Shown: positions 1-9,877, numbered from the stretch's first letter. The stretch: 64,000 nucleotides of DNA from Tetramitus jugosus (GCA_937625935.1 OW569345.1:496001-560000); one strand, 5' to 3'. Translations and numbers: made by a program. The notes: generated from the sequence alone by a model not told the origin.

Positions 1-258
1 TTCTTGATTCAACCGAAGGGATTTTAGACGATCGACACTTGTAATCCATCCTCGTTTCCAAAATTCATTGGCACACAAATGAATCACTGTACATCCAGCA
101 ATTGAGCCACATGTCATGTAGAGTACTCGTTTGAGACGACGTTGATTGTCATCATTTACCTGTTTTTCTCGACAATCGTCTGCTTTTCCGTCCACTTGTT
201 TATTATTGGCAGCACTGTCCATCATCATCATCGGTGGATGTTCGTCTTGTTTGTTCAT
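1..258 (-). CDS. Unknown protein with one predicted membrane helix, N-terminal part only
   Basis: An ATG at 258 on the minus strand opens 86 codons that run off the left edge without a stop. The first ~45 residues are polar and begin MNKQDEHPPMMMM. A hydrophobic stretch follows (about residues 46-64, starting VLYMTCGSIAGC) and then a basic segment (KRGWITSVDRLKS). This could be a single-pass or tail-anchored membrane protein, or the start of a larger one. I do not recognise the family. It diverges from the plus-strand gene starting at 412, and the 153-base gap presumably holds both promoters. The open frame, ATG and coding-like composition support a real gene, but product and length are unknown. 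Confidence 0.55.
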   Translation of the reverse strand, partial: MNKQDEHPPMMMMDSAANNKQVDGKADDCREKQVNDDNQRRLKRVLYMTCGSIAGCTVIHLCANEFWKRGWITSVDRLKSLRLNQE

Positions 259-411
259 TTGCTCCTCTCTGTGTGTGCGTGGATTTTTTTTCACAAATTT
301 TTCGCGTTGAAGTTCACACGAGCTGTGTGTTTTGATTCCTTTGTTGGGGGAGCTCCCAAGTAAAATTCAACTTCCACAACACACAGCACACCGGTGGATC
401 AGAGAGAAAGA

Positions 412-1140
412 ATGGGCACATCGTCATCCAAACATCAGACAACCAATGCGATCGCTGATACTAACAAGGCCGCTCAGTGGTCTCAGCTCGAGAATGATGA
501 ACCACCTGCAGTGTCATTCCAATCCCTGTCCAATGATCAATTCGATTTCTTTACAAGACACTTGACACAGGTTCATTGTGGTCAATTGTATCAAGCCTAT
601 CAGAATGAGTTGTCCAAAAGGAAGGGCACTAGCCATAAGAATGTTGCTGATGATGATCTATTGTTGGATCTTCAGACCATTTATCACATTTGTAACATGT
701 ACTACTTGGACAATCAGTTTCATCGTTGCTTGAACAAGCAGGAGAATGTGACTGTGAAACAGATGGAGGATGCTGTTCAAAAGTTGATTAGTGATGATGG
801 CACAAGAGACAGAGTGTACAAGGATCGTTCATTTGAGTCCATGGGATACTGCACAAAGGAGAATATGCCGTTGATTAGGTTGGTTCGGGCAAGGCGACAA
901 GAGTTGGATGAGAATCCAAGTTTGTTGCAGGAGACATTTGAGTTGATTGAGAAGAAGGCAGCAGATTCTTTGAACGAACAAGGTGTTTCTCAGTTGGAGG
1001 ATCAATTGTGTGCATCATACAAGCAAATGAATGACTTCTTCCAAAACGATACAAAGAACAACGTTTTGTACCAACAGTTTGCAAAGGAACAATTGGAGAA
1101 GTGCTTGTTGGCAGTAAACAAGGCGAAAAAGCAACTATAA
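412..1140 (+). CDS. Unknown 242-residue helical protein with a possible N-myristoylation site
   Basis: The frame is open upstream of 412, but the first ATG is at 412. It gives the N-terminus MGTSSSKH, which fits the myristoylation pattern (Gly at 2, Ser at 6, Lys at 7), so I chose that start. The protein is mostly charged and probably all helical, with many E, K, Q and L residues from about residue 100 to the end. There is no signal peptide or membrane helix. I do not recognise the family. If the myristoylation call is right, the protein would sit on the inner face of a membrane. It ends 83 bases from the convergent lectin gene. Real gene: fairly sure. Function: unknown. Confidence 0.75.
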   Translation: MGTSSSKHQTTNAIADTNKAAQWSQLENDEPPAVSFQSLSNDQFDFFTRHLTQVHCGQLYQAYQNELSKRKGTSHKNVADDDLLLDLQTIYHICNMYYLDNQFHRCLNKQENVTVKQMEDAVQKLISDDGTRDRVYKDRSFESMGYCTKENMPLIRLVRARRQELDENPSLLQETFELIEKKAADSLNEQGVSQLEDQLCASYKQMNDFFQNDTKNNVLYQQFAKEQLEKCLLAVNKAKKQL

Positions 1141-1223
1141 GTTATTATTAATAGTAAAAGAGTGATCATTCTTGAATTATTGAACAGTTTATTAGTACTT
1201 AAAGACTTAGTGATCCACAATGC

Positions 1224-2963
1224 TTAATAGAGCTTTGAGTATGATTTGATGGCAGAGTATTTTCTGTAGTAGATGAATCCAACAACAAACGCAGTCTGGA
1301 ATAAAATAAAGAAGAGCCAGAAGCCGTATGATGTGGACGACTTGATCGTACTATGTAGTTGAGTGCTGTGTTCCTCGAAGCCGGTATGAAGCCTACCTTG
1401 TTTCACAGTCAAGTCGTCAACTTGAACATTCAAGCTACTCATGTAGTTTTCGAGTTTAGTGATTCCATTGTGCAAGTTCTGTCCTTCCTTCTCCAAACTC
1501 CTCATCATGCTGGAGAAATCCTGCTTGATGCTATCTTTGAGTTGAATGAGTTCATTTTGGACAGCTTGTTGCTTTGCGAGCATGCCAGTTATTTGGGCGA
1601 TGACGCTGGTGATATCGTCCTTGGTGGATGATACTTTCACAGTCCGTGCAACCTCCTCCAAAGCCTCCAGAATCAACAAGTTAGTCCTGGTGCTGATACT
1701 GAGCTCTTTCTCTTCGTGAGAAATGTCAGAGGGTGATGTTGAGGAAGATTTGTCCTCGTTTTTGGCTTCAGGGTGATCCATTCCCTTCAATTTTTCTTCA
1801 ATCATCTTGAAAATGTGATCATCGTCAGCTGGTTCACTGATAGAGTACGATTGTGGATGCGTATTGGTGTTGTCCTCTTTAGCAACAGTCGTCTTTTCCT
1901 TCTTCTTTTGTTTCTTGCCAGTGGTAGCAGCAGAAGCAGCATCAATTGCGTCATCAATCTCTGCATTGTCCAACTGATCCTTGTAGTACTTGTATGGATC
2001 GAACCATCCATGGTGTTCGTGCTCCTTTCTGTGCGATTCACCGTCACCTTCCTGTGTTTGTTGATTGTCATGAGCAGAGGCAGCTCCGTTCAAATCATGG
2101 GCAATAAACGAGTAAATGTCATGATAATCAGCCAAACCACCAGTCGCAGCAGTCAACTCAAAATGGTATCCGGTGGGCAATTCAACTCGCTCCACACTGA
2201 TACATTGACTGTACCTTCCAGCACCAACAGTATCAATCTCCACATTCAACTTCTTGTTCAAGTAAGTGATACGAGCAGAGACGATGCCTCCAATTGCATT
2301 TCTAAAGTCAGCTCTGCACCTGTCCAATTGATTACCCAACAAATCATTGTCAATGTCCCACTTTGTGTTCAAATCACCTGTTCCTCTAATGGCAATCACA
2401 CTTGGTCCATCACCATTCGCATTATTGTCATACGAATCAAACACGATACCCAATCCATCAAAGTACTCCTTTTGTCCAAACAGTGGACCACTTGTGCGCT
2501 CTGGTTTCTTCACATACCAAAACGCCATTCCATCTGCACCTGGCGAGTGAGTGTTGTGCACTTGGAACTTGATGTCCACTTGCCAATTGTCTGTTTGAAC
2601 AGGTTGAGTGTTGTACATGTAGCCAGTGCGTGATTGAATGGCAGGAACGAGACGAATATAGGTCTCAGTGGCCAATGTGCTGCCACCGTACTCCCAATTG
2701 GGAATGGCACCTGTTCCATAGTTCATTAGATAGGGTGGTTGGAAGGAGTGTTGACCCATGATGGGGTGATCTGATGATGATACGTCTGATGTTGTTGTAG
2801 TGGTGGTGGTTGTTGTTTGTTGCTGTTGTTGCTGTTGTGGTTGAGCCTTGCTGAGAACTCTCTTTCTTCTCTGACCGTGAATCATGGTTGATAGCACGAG
2901 AATCAAGAGGAGGCACAATGACACAAGCAGAAAAGCATGGGTTATTCGTCGACTCGCCACCAT
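1224..2963 (-). CDS. L-type lectin, ERGIC-53/LMAN1-like cargo receptor
   Basis: Type I membrane protein of 579 residues. The first ATG is at 2963 and is followed by a signal peptide (residues 1-30). Next come a poly-Q/poly-T spacer and a legume-lectin-type carbohydrate domain (about residues 68-290) with the typical strings GMAFWYVKKPE, FDGLGIVFDSYDN and ATGGLADYHDIYSF. A charged, acidic linker, a coiled-coil stalk (about 420-535), one membrane helix near residue 550 and a short cytosolic tail follow. Family members bind high-mannose glycoproteins and carry them from ER to Golgi. The tail ends SKLY, with a lysine at -3 but not the full KKXX plus diaromatic signal of animal ERGIC-53. VIP36 or another L-type lectin is the alternative, but the long coiled stalk favours ERGIC-53. 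Confidence 0.85.
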   Translation of the reverse strand: MVASRRITHAFLLVSLCLLLILVLSTMIHGQRRKRVLSKAQPQQQQQQQTTTTTTTTTSDVSSSDHPIMGQHSFQPPYLMNYGTGAIPNWEYGGSTLATETYIRLVPAIQSRTGYMYNTQPVQTDNWQVDIKFQVHNTHSPGADGMAFWYVKKPERTSGPLFGQKEYFDGLGIVFDSYDNNANGDGPSVIAIRGTGDLNTKWDIDNDLLGNQLDRCRADFRNAIGGIVSARITYLNKKLNVEIDTVGAGRYSQCISVERVELPTGYHFELTAATGGLADYHDIYSFIAHDLNGAASAHDNQQTQEGDGESHRKEHEHHGWFDPYKYYKDQLDNAEIDDAIDAASAATTGKKQKKKEKTTVAKEDNTNTHPQSYSISEPADDDHIFKMIEEKLKGMDHPEAKNEDKSSSTSPSDISHEEKELSISTRTNLLILEALEEVARTVKVSSTKDDITSVIAQITGMLAKQQAVQNELIQLKDSIKQDFSSMMRSLEKEGQNLHNGITKLENYMSSLNVQVDDLTVKQGRLHTGFEEHSTQLHSTIKSSTSYGFWLFFILFQTAFVVGFIYYRKYSAIKSYSKLY

Positions 2964-3123
2964 TGTCAAATCAAATAATCATAAAATAATACTTCTGTGT
3001 GTGCGTTGTCGAATGCAAAAAGTGTGTTTTTTCTTTTTTTTTCCCAAGGCTAACTTTTTTTTTGGTTGTGTAAAGAGGCGGGAAACACGAGAGTGACGTG
3101 GCCGCTGTCTATATTTATGGCTT

Positions 3124-4158
3124 CTACTCTGCCTTGTTGTTGGGGTTGCAACATGCTTGGGTGTATCGCTCCAACCTGGCAACTCTCATCTTGTATGGCA
3201 CATACCACATGTAGAGGCGGAAGAATGGGTTCAGGGCAAATGACAAGCAAGAGAACAGCCAATCCACGTACAATAGAGGGAACTGGGCAAACAGTCCTCT
3301 GACACTGGCATACAGTGCCTTAATTAAGAAATCTTCAGTCAACAAAAAGTTGCCAGTTTTCATTCCTCTCAAGATGCTCTGAGCAATAGCCTCTGGTTTG
3401 GCCAATCCTCCCACATCACTCAACACTTTGGTCTCTGGTGGTTTCGTAATGTTCTCCCGTTCCAAGCCAGGTGTTTCTGTATCAGGTGGCACTGAGCATT
3501 GAACACAAATATTGGTGCTATCGAGCTCCAATCTCAAGCACTCTGCAAAAGAACGAATCGCATACTTTGAAGGACAGTATCCAGCATATCCAATCATTGG
3601 AAAGATGCCACAGACAGATGATACAAACACTAGATTCTTGGAATCATTGTTGGTTGAATCTTTCATCATTAAAGGCAACAAATGCCTCGACAAGTACACT
3701 CCACCCAAATAATTGACATCAATCATTCTCTTGAATGCCAATGGATCTTGTTCCAAAAAGTACCCAGGCTCAGCCATTCCCTGATTAATAATAACGTGAT
3801 CCATGGAGCTGCATTTCATGTCCGGGTCATTCTCCAGTGTTTCCACCAATTGCTTCACTTGTTCCAAATCGGTCACATCACACGGAATGGCAAACACCTT
3901 TTGATGGTCGTGAATAGAGTGGGTCATAATCTCTGTTCTGGCCTCCTCTAGCATTTTCTTGTTTCTGGCAATGATATAAACAGATTTGGCTCCATTCTTT
4001 ATCACTTCACAAGCCAAAGCTTTTCCAATGCCACTGGAACCACCAGAGATGAAGAAAGTTTTGCCTTCTGATTTGAATTTGATGGTAGGGTAGAAACGCT
4101 TGTAGATTAAATGAATAATCACTGATATGATCAGTGCGACAATGCTGATCAGGATCAT
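3124..4158 (-). CDS. KDSR: 3-ketodihydrosphingosine reductase (SDR family)
   Basis: Short-chain dehydrogenase of 344 residues that would reduce 3-ketosphinganine to sphinganine with NADPH at the ER, the second step of sphingolipid synthesis. I chose the ATG at 4158 because the frame upstream has no ATG. This gives an N-terminal membrane helix (residues 2-20), as in FVT1/KDSR. The NADPH motif is GGSSGIG at 39-45, Asn is at 125 (IINQG), the active serine is in FVSSVCG near 180, and the catalytic Y194-x-x-x-K198 lies in GYCPSK. Hydrophobic segments near the C-terminus (about residues 280-325) also match KDSR. Only 49 bases separate its start codon from that of the divergent HAUS4 gene, so the two must share a promoter region. 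Confidence 0.87.
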   Translation of the reverse strand: MILISIVALIISVIIHLIYKRFYPTIKFKSEGKTFFISGGSSGIGKALACEVIKNGAKSVYIIARNKKMLEEARTEIMTHSIHDHQKVFAIPCDVTDLEQVKQLVETLENDPDMKCSSMDHVIINQGMAEPGYFLEQDPLAFKRMIDVNYLGGVYLSRHLLPLMMKDSTNNDSKNLVFVSSVCGIFPMIGYAGYCPSKYAIRSFAECLRLELDSTNICVQCSVPPDTETPGLERENITKPPETKVLSDVGGLAKPEAIAQSILRGMKTGNFLLTEDFLIKALYASVRGLFAQFPLLYVDWLFSCLSFALNPFFRLYMWYVPYKMRVARLERYTQACCNPNNKAE

Positions 4159-4207
4159 GTTTAATGCGGTTGTTGTTTTTTGGAACTGATGTGGCTTTCT
4201 TTGTCTG

Positions 4208-5671
4208 ATGGATATTGCCGCCAAAAAATTGTTTCCCGCCAAATTTTATCAGTTCGGGCGAGAACAAACAGAAAAAAGATTGAATGGAGGTATGGACGTT
4301 CCACAGCTACCAATCGTTGTTTCACAGGATGAATTGAAAGAGAATCCAAAATTTGCCAATCTGTTGAGTCAACTGGCCGACAAGTGTCTCAACGAAGAAG
4401 GAATCAATTATTCACTCGTGCAAGAGCTAGGTGACACTGAAAGGAACCTCTTTCAAGCAAAGCAAAACTATCTGCAGAATGCAGTGGTCATGGACGGTGT
4501 ACGGGAGATGATTGACCAGAAACATACCTTACGGAGCAAGAAACAGAGGATTGCATTGGCCCGAGTGGACAAAATTATGCAAACAGCACAATCGCATCAG
4601 GTATTGGAGCGAATGAACCCTGATTTTGCTTCGGATGTTCATTTGTTGGACATTAGTCCATCGTGGTTGAACGAGACCAATCAAATGGATGCCATGCTGA
4701 ATGGAATGGAGAACATTGTACGCAAGTATATTATTCCTGAGCTTGAGAGTAGATTACAGACCAAGTTAGAGTCTATTACGCAATTTATTGAACCGTTTGA
4801 AAGTAATTTAGATGACGCGTTGGAGTCACTCATGGAAGAAAAGGGTGATGCGAAGAATGACAACGATGCAATGAACGTTCTCCCTTCGGCTCTAAATCAT
4901 AGTCTATTGTATTTTACGCCGAGTAAGCGAACAGCGAACAACAAGAACCACCAAGTTTCTCACGACGAGATATTGATCCAGAGTTCCTTAACCTCTTCTG
5001 TGAGGAAACACAAGATTCTACTGAGAGAACAAAAAAAGTTACTTCGGAAACAGATATTGAAACTTCAACAGGATTATTGGGTGTATTATAAGAAGATATG
5101 GCAAGGATTAGTAGTGATGAACGACATGATCAGAAAGTTTAAATTGGATTATTTTTCATCTTTCGATAAACTTACTCTCGATTGGTTGTGTACGCGAGTG
5201 AAAACAATGCATAAGAAGGCAATCGTCATGCAGTATCAATATCTTACTGCTACTTACAATTCTGAGTCTATTGCATCGTTGCGTTACATGAGACAGACAC
5301 TTGATAATGAGTTGGAGGATAAGACAAAGAGATACAGGTTAATTGAATATGAACTCGCTGAGTATGCAAAGGTCGGTGAAGGATTTGACAAGCTGGTTGA
5401 AGAGTACGCATCTGTCCTTAAAAAGATCGAGGAGAAGCAATGGCAAGTGAAGCAATTGCGATTACATGGTCAGCTACAGGAGCAAGAACAACGAGTTGCT
5501 CGTCAACAATTCGGACTCGATGTTGTTCATGAGCAAGCTGCTCTTCAGCCACAAAATACGACAGATAATCGACGATCAGAGCCCGAAAAGGGCAGAGGAG
5601 ACTTTTCTTCTTCTTATGATCAACAACTGAGGGATTTATTCGCTGATGATGATGACGATGAGTCAATGTAA
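4208..5671 (+). CDS. HAUS4: HAUS augmin-like complex subunit 4
   Basis: Coiled-coil protein of 487 residues. Augmin binds existing microtubules and recruits gamma-tubulin so that new ones branch from their sides, mainly in the spindle. Two regions resemble HAUS4 as I know it. Near the N-terminus (about residues 34-75) is QLPIVVSQDELKENPKFANL, like the QLP...ENPxF...LL start of the animal protein. Near the C-terminus (about 390-430) is VGEGFDKLVEEYASVLKKIE followed by a KQWQVKQL segment, which is the conserved family end. Helical coiled coil lies between. It is longer than the human protein (363 residues), mostly through inserts at about 220-250 and an acidic tail ending DDDDDESM. Assignment rests on remembered family sequence, not on a search. 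Confidence 0.8.
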   Translation: MDIAAKKLFPAKFYQFGREQTEKRLNGGMDVPQLPIVVSQDELKENPKFANLLSQLADKCLNEEGINYSLVQELGDTERNLFQAKQNYLQNAVVMDGVREMIDQKHTLRSKKQRIALARVDKIMQTAQSHQVLERMNPDFASDVHLLDISPSWLNETNQMDAMLNGMENIVRKYIIPELESRLQTKLESITQFIEPFESNLDDALESLMEEKGDAKNDNDAMNVLPSALNHSLLYFTPSKRTANNKNHQVSHDEILIQSSLTSSVRKHKILLREQKKLLRKQILKLQQDYWVYYKKIWQGLVVMNDMIRKFKLDYFSSFDKLTLDWLCTRVKTMHKKAIVMQYQYLTATYNSESIASLRYMRQTLDNELEDKTKRYRLIEYELAEYAKVGEGFDKLVEEYASVLKKIEEKQWQVKQLRLHGQLQEQEQRVARQQFGLDVVHEQAALQPQNTTDNRRSEPEKGRGDFSSSYDQQLRDLFADDDDDESM

Positions 5672-5743
5672 TTCCCATTGAAGAAATAATTCGATTATGG
5701 AAAGTCAGAAGTCTCTTTACTAATTGCTCAAAGCTTACCTGCA

Positions 5744-7912
5744 TTACTGGAGCATCTTTCCGCTCTTGATCATGATTGGTATGGCATTCATGACATACGG
5801 GTCAAATACTGAATGTACGATGAGGCTTAAGTCTTTGATGATTCGATCTTGAATTTCCCTGCTGTATTTGCTCTTATTTTTCAGAATTGCAAACAAGGAG
5901 GAATCAACATCTGTGAGCAACCGGCGAGTGATTACATAGAATGAGTTCGTTTGGATATACTGCTTCAGAACTGTCAGTTGCTCATTGAGGTTCTTGATTA
6001 TCTTGTCCACATATGATTCATAATCAACATCATTATCGTACAGATATTTATCAAAGTGGAGATTAAAGCGATCCATAATTACTCTAACCAAGTTGTTCAT
6101 CATGGACGTGGAGGAGATGTCACATTGGTCAGCCAGTATATCATATACACCAACATTTTTCAGATATGGTATCATCTCTACAATAAAATCTAATTCGCTC
6201 ATATCTCTTAAGTGAGTGCTTACATATAACACACTGTTCAACACTGTTGCATGTTTGATCCATTGACTTCTGTTCTCATTTACATCACCCATTCTCTTCA
6301 TGGCAACAAACTTTTCAGTAGATTTGAGGAATGTTTCGATCAACTCTAAATTCACTCGCCTAAACAATTCAATTCGATAATGCACGCCAATGGTTCTATA
6401 CCTTTGATTCAATGATTGAATTGTGTGTACGAGCGTGTATGCATAGACACTGGGCTTCCATTCTTGCAAGAGAGGTAAATAGTCTGCACTGTTACCAGCA
6501 TTCATATCCCCACCTGCAAGTATAAGTGAGGAAGAGGAGAGTGGTTCCCATTGCTTTGATTCAGTTGATAGCACCTTTTCGGAGCTAGATAAATCCAACT
6601 GGATCAATTGATTCAACACTATCTCCCCTTCGTTTTTGTCCATTAGTAGGATGTCCATCACTGATTGTGAGACCACATAGGAATAGATAGATTTCATATG
6701 TACATCAAACGCTAGTACTTGATTGATCGTATTCAAAAATAAGAGTGTTGATGCAATTTTCTTCGTACTACTGCCTTCTTCACTCTCAACAGCGTCAATC
6801 GCGTCAGATAGGATTAATTTCAGAGCAGGACTCAAAACGTGCAAAACCTTTCTCGCCAATTCCAAATTCAATAAATAAATAAAACCGTTCAATGGATCTC
6901 TGACTCGATCATCAAAATCACCAGGTCTCACCGTAGACAACGATGTATAATACAATGGCAGGATGACTTGTTCGATAAAAGGTCCATAATGCTCCAAAAT
7001 TTTTGTCATGTAAGTGAAGCAGTATTCCGAACTATCCAATCGATTCGTTGCTCTCTTGCCATAGAAGTGATACTTGAATCGAACAATAAACGGTTCCACA
7101 AGCGCTCTCGTAACCAAATACTCTTCGCCACCATTGTCGTCACTGGTTTCTTCTACTTGTTTATCAGATGATTTCAAGATGCCCAACGAATACAAGACTG
7201 GATTCAATATCATCTCCATTTGAAACAACAGAGTTACCATTGCACTAATCTTGTTCAATTGATTTTTGTTCTTTGCAAAATAATCTTGCACTGTACCACT
7301 GCTCACACCACTGTTTGAGTCACCACCTGTACTGGTGCTTGTGTTATGAAGAGCAAGCACAGGATCGAGCAGAGAGCTCAACTGTTGATGACACAATCGA
7401 TCACGCAACAACTCACAGTACACATATTCGTACAGCATTTGTCTCTTGAGTGTGTCTTTCCATGATGTGTTACCGGTGCTCATATTGTTGTCGCTGTCCA
7501 TGGTGGAATCTTGTCTTTCTTCAATTGGTGATAGTAGTTGAATCATGCCAGTCAAGTGTTGAATCATCATGTGATGAATGTCGTCATCATCATCTTGTTG
7601 TTGTTGTTGTTCCTTGGCAGAGAAATCAAGTGCAAGTTTTTCAATTTGATCAACGAGATGTTTGAGCGGTTCAACTGTAGAATGTTGACTGTTGATCAAC
7701 TCTTGTTCCAAATTCTGATCGCACTGCAGTTGCTTTTGTGCCAATTCTTGCTGTAGATGGAGCTTTTCTTCCTCGAGTTGCGATAGGAATTTGTTGTTGT
7801 GGTCAACGATTGGAGTGGATTCTTCTTCAGCTGAACCGGATAACCATTGATCAATCAATGTGTTTGATAACCAATCATCGATGATGGTTGACGTACCTGT
7901 TTGATCTTTCAT
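5744..7912 (-). CDS. RINT1: RINT1/Tip20-family vesicle-tethering protein
   Basis: Protein of 722 residues, the usual RINT1/Tip20 size. In the Dsl1/NRZ complex this family tethers COPI vesicles returning from Golgi to ER; animal RINT1 also binds RAD50. An N-terminal coiled coil (about residues 40-110) is rich in E, L and Q and contains poly-Q/poly-D. The diagnostic segment near residues 275-310 contains FKYHFYGKRATNRL followed by SSEYCFTYM, matching the conserved RFKYHF-G-xxxTN...P.W.F block of RINT1. A helical C-terminal half follows. The ATG at 7912 opens the frame. It is tail to tail with HAUS4 (72-base gap). No membrane segment is seen, as expected for a peripheral tether. Confidence 0.82.
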   Translation of the reverse strand: MKDQTGTSTIIDDWLSNTLIDQWLSGSAEEESTPIVDHNNKFLSQLEEEKLHLQQELAQKQLQCDQNLEQELINSQHSTVEPLKHLVDQIEKLALDFSAKEQQQQQDDDDDIHHMMIQHLTGMIQLLSPIEERQDSTMDSDNNMSTGNTSWKDTLKRQMLYEYVYCELLRDRLCHQQLSSLLDPVLALHNTSTSTGGDSNSGVSSGTVQDYFAKNKNQLNKISAMVTLLFQMEMILNPVLYSLGILKSSDKQVEETSDDNGGEEYLVTRALVEPFIVRFKYHFYGKRATNRLDSSEYCFTYMTKILEHYGPFIEQVILPLYYTSLSTVRPGDFDDRVRDPLNGFIYLLNLELARKVLHVLSPALKLILSDAIDAVESEEGSSTKKIASTLLFLNTINQVLAFDVHMKSIYSYVVSQSVMDILLMDKNEGEIVLNQLIQLDLSSSEKVLSTESKQWEPLSSSSLILAGGDMNAGNSADYLPLLQEWKPSVYAYTLVHTIQSLNQRYRTIGVHYRIELFRRVNLELIETFLKSTEKFVAMKRMGDVNENRSQWIKHATVLNSVLYVSTHLRDMSELDFIVEMIPYLKNVGVYDILADQCDISSTSMMNNLVRVIMDRFNLHFDKYLYDNDVDYESYVDKIIKNLNEQLTVLKQYIQTNSFYVITRRLLTDVDSSLFAILKNKSKYSREIQDRIIKDLSLIVHSVFDPYVMNAIPIMIKSGKMLQ

Positions 7913-7978
7913 TTTTAGTTTTTTTATTATTTTCGTGTTGTTTGTTTATATTCACAAATTCGCATGAGGACTGGTTGG

Positions 7979-9877
7979 TTAGTCATCCTTCACCACAATT
8001 TCTTCTTCTGGGTCTTCGAGTCCCAGATCCTGCAGCTCCTTGTCAAACATGTCACCGTATTCGTCCTCAATGTCGCCCATACTGAACTTCTTGTTCTTCT
8101 TCTTCTTTGGAATAGGGTTCGTTTCCTGAGGCTTTCTTTCGTGATGACTCAACAGGGAAGCTGACTCTAGTGTCTTTGCACTCGTGCTGTGGATAATGGT
8201 GTTGGCATCATCTCTGGCATCGAGCCATTCTTCTTCCTCTGGCCGACTTGGGCTAGATACAGCACTAGTGATATCAAACAACTCTTGATTTACATTCTGA
8301 GGACGCCACAGAAACATGAAGCAGAGAAGCATGAACATGTACGAAATGTTCCAAAATGCTGACATTATCCAGTTTGTGGCCCATTGTTTGTCTTTGCTGT
8401 GCATTAAATCATTAATGATGAGATTCTCTCGAGTCTCTCCTGGGATTAGAACTTGTCTATCAAAGGATGGTTTGATAAAACCAGTCCAGAATTCATATGC
8501 GAGCCATCCAATACCAATCAATACATTTAAAATGAAAATCCATTGAACAGAGCGGTATGTGCGAAGTTTGTTCGTTTGTTTTCTGTTTCGCAAAGTTAGA
8601 ATTACACTCCGCAATTCAGTCCATATCCAAGCAATTCCAATGGTGTCCAGGAGATTCACAGGTGTTTGAACCAAAGAGACAACCTTTATACTAATGTTGA
8701 AGTCTTGTGAAACTTGCTTCACTATTTCAGCTACACACGAAACTATGAAGAAGCTCAGCGAAAATACCACAAACATAAACTTTTTGCTGTTGTCTGGCAT
8801 TTGGAACTTCAAATAACCACCATAACCCATGGCCATAAGCAATAGCAACATCCTACACAACGTTCTCCTGCCTAGCGTAAGCAAAATAGAGACACTATAG
8901 AGGAAGTGTCTGGATTTGGGCGAAGAGCTCAACGAATAATTCCATTCGTAGAAATGAATGTACCATGAGATGCACTCGATCAAACTGATCATATAAACCA
9001 ATGTGATCCACAATTGAATAGGCAACATTGAGGTTATGCTCACACCTCCTACACTCGTTCGTTGTGGCATATCTGATTGCTGTTGATTCTGCATGTAGTA
9101 TCGAATGTGCCACATGAACCAAACAGCACCCAAAGCAAACAACAAAACACAACTCGTTCCATAAAAAATCAAAAATCCATACTGCTCACCATCGAGATGT
9201 CCATGTGCGTTCAAGAACGTAATTCTTCCACTCACGACCAATGAAAATAGTGATGCATCATTTTCATTATTGACACTTCTCGGTTCATTACAATTCGCAA
9301 TCACCAAATAATAAACACCACTCTTTGTAATATCAATCGATCGATGATAGGGCACGAATTTTTCATTCCACTTGACGTCCACTGAATCCACAAACACTTG
9401 AGAGCTGATTTGAGACAACGGAAACTTAAAATTGAGTTCATTTTGACTGTTGTTGTTATCATTGGTTCTGCGACAGACGCGCGAGGACAACAAATGCATG
9501 TCATCAGAGTGCAGCAGCGTAAAATACAGCCTCAAATACTTGGTTTGAGCACGATTCTGATTATTGGAAGCAGCAACAACGTGACTCACATCCAAATCAA
9601 AGCTTACAACAGTATTGGGATTGGATTGGAGGAGGAGAGACATGAGAGGTGATCGGTGTGATGACATGTCCTCTTTCGTAATCATCGCATGCCTCTCAAT
9701 CGTATAAAAATGATTTGCTTTTTTGGAGGTGGATGGTGAAGAGGTGATTGGTGAAGTGTACACATGATTTTTGAGATGCACAATCGTACAATTGACACTC
9801 GATAGCACCAACAGGATGGTGATCAACACCAACGTGAAGAGTCCATTCCATTGTCGTTGTGCCTTTGTTGCCGCCAT
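7979..9877 (-). CDS. Seven-helix GOST-family protein (GPR107/TMEM87-like)
   Basis: The ATG at 9877 is the first in frame; the 632-residue product begins with a signal peptide (hydrophobic core FTLVLITILLVLSS). A luminal domain of about 220 residues with a few cysteines is followed by seven hydrophobic segments between about residues 230 and 535, including GFLIFYGTSCVLLFALGAVW and the conserved RTLCRMLLLLMAMGYG. The cytosolic tail is charged and acidic, ending EEEIVVKDD. This is the lung seven-transmembrane (Lustr/GOST) layout. Members sit in Golgi and endosomes and are linked to trafficking. I cannot tell GPR107/108 from TMEM87 by eye. It diverges from the phosphoglucomutase gene across 154 bases. 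Confidence 0.82.
   Translation of the reverse strand: MAATKAQRQWNGLFTLVLITILLVLSSVNCTIVHLKNHVYTSPITSSPSTSKKANHFYTIERHAMITKEDMSSHRSPLMSLLLQSNPNTVVSFDLDVSHVVAASNNQNRAQTKYLRLYFTLLHSDDMHLLSSRVCRRTNDNNNSQNELNFKFPLSQISSQVFVDSVDVKWNEKFVPYHRSIDITKSGVYYLVIANCNEPRSVNNENDASLFSLVVSGRITFLNAHGHLDGEQYGFLIFYGTSCVLLFALGAVWFMWHIRYYMQNQQQSDMPQRTSVGGVSITSMLPIQLWITLVYMISLIECISWYIHFYEWNYSLSSSPKSRHFLYSVSILLTLGRRTLCRMLLLLMAMGYGGYLKFQMPDNSKKFMFVVFSLSFFIVSCVAEIVKQVSQDFNISIKVVSLVQTPVNLLDTIGIAWIWTELRSVILTLRNRKQTNKLRTYRSVQWIFILNVLIGIGWLAYEFWTGFIKPSFDRQVLIPGETRENLIINDLMHSKDKQWATNWIMSAFWNISYMFMLLCFMFLWRPQNVNQELFDITSAVSSPSRPEEEEWLDARDDANTIIHSTSAKTLESASLLSHHERKPQETNPIPKKKKNKKFSMGDIEDEYGDMFDKELQDLGLEDPEEEIVVKDD

Noticed and set aside
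1773-2633. 286-codon plus-strand frame opposite the lectin
   Set aside because: Shadow of the lectin coding sequence; composition is random-like and no motif is seen.
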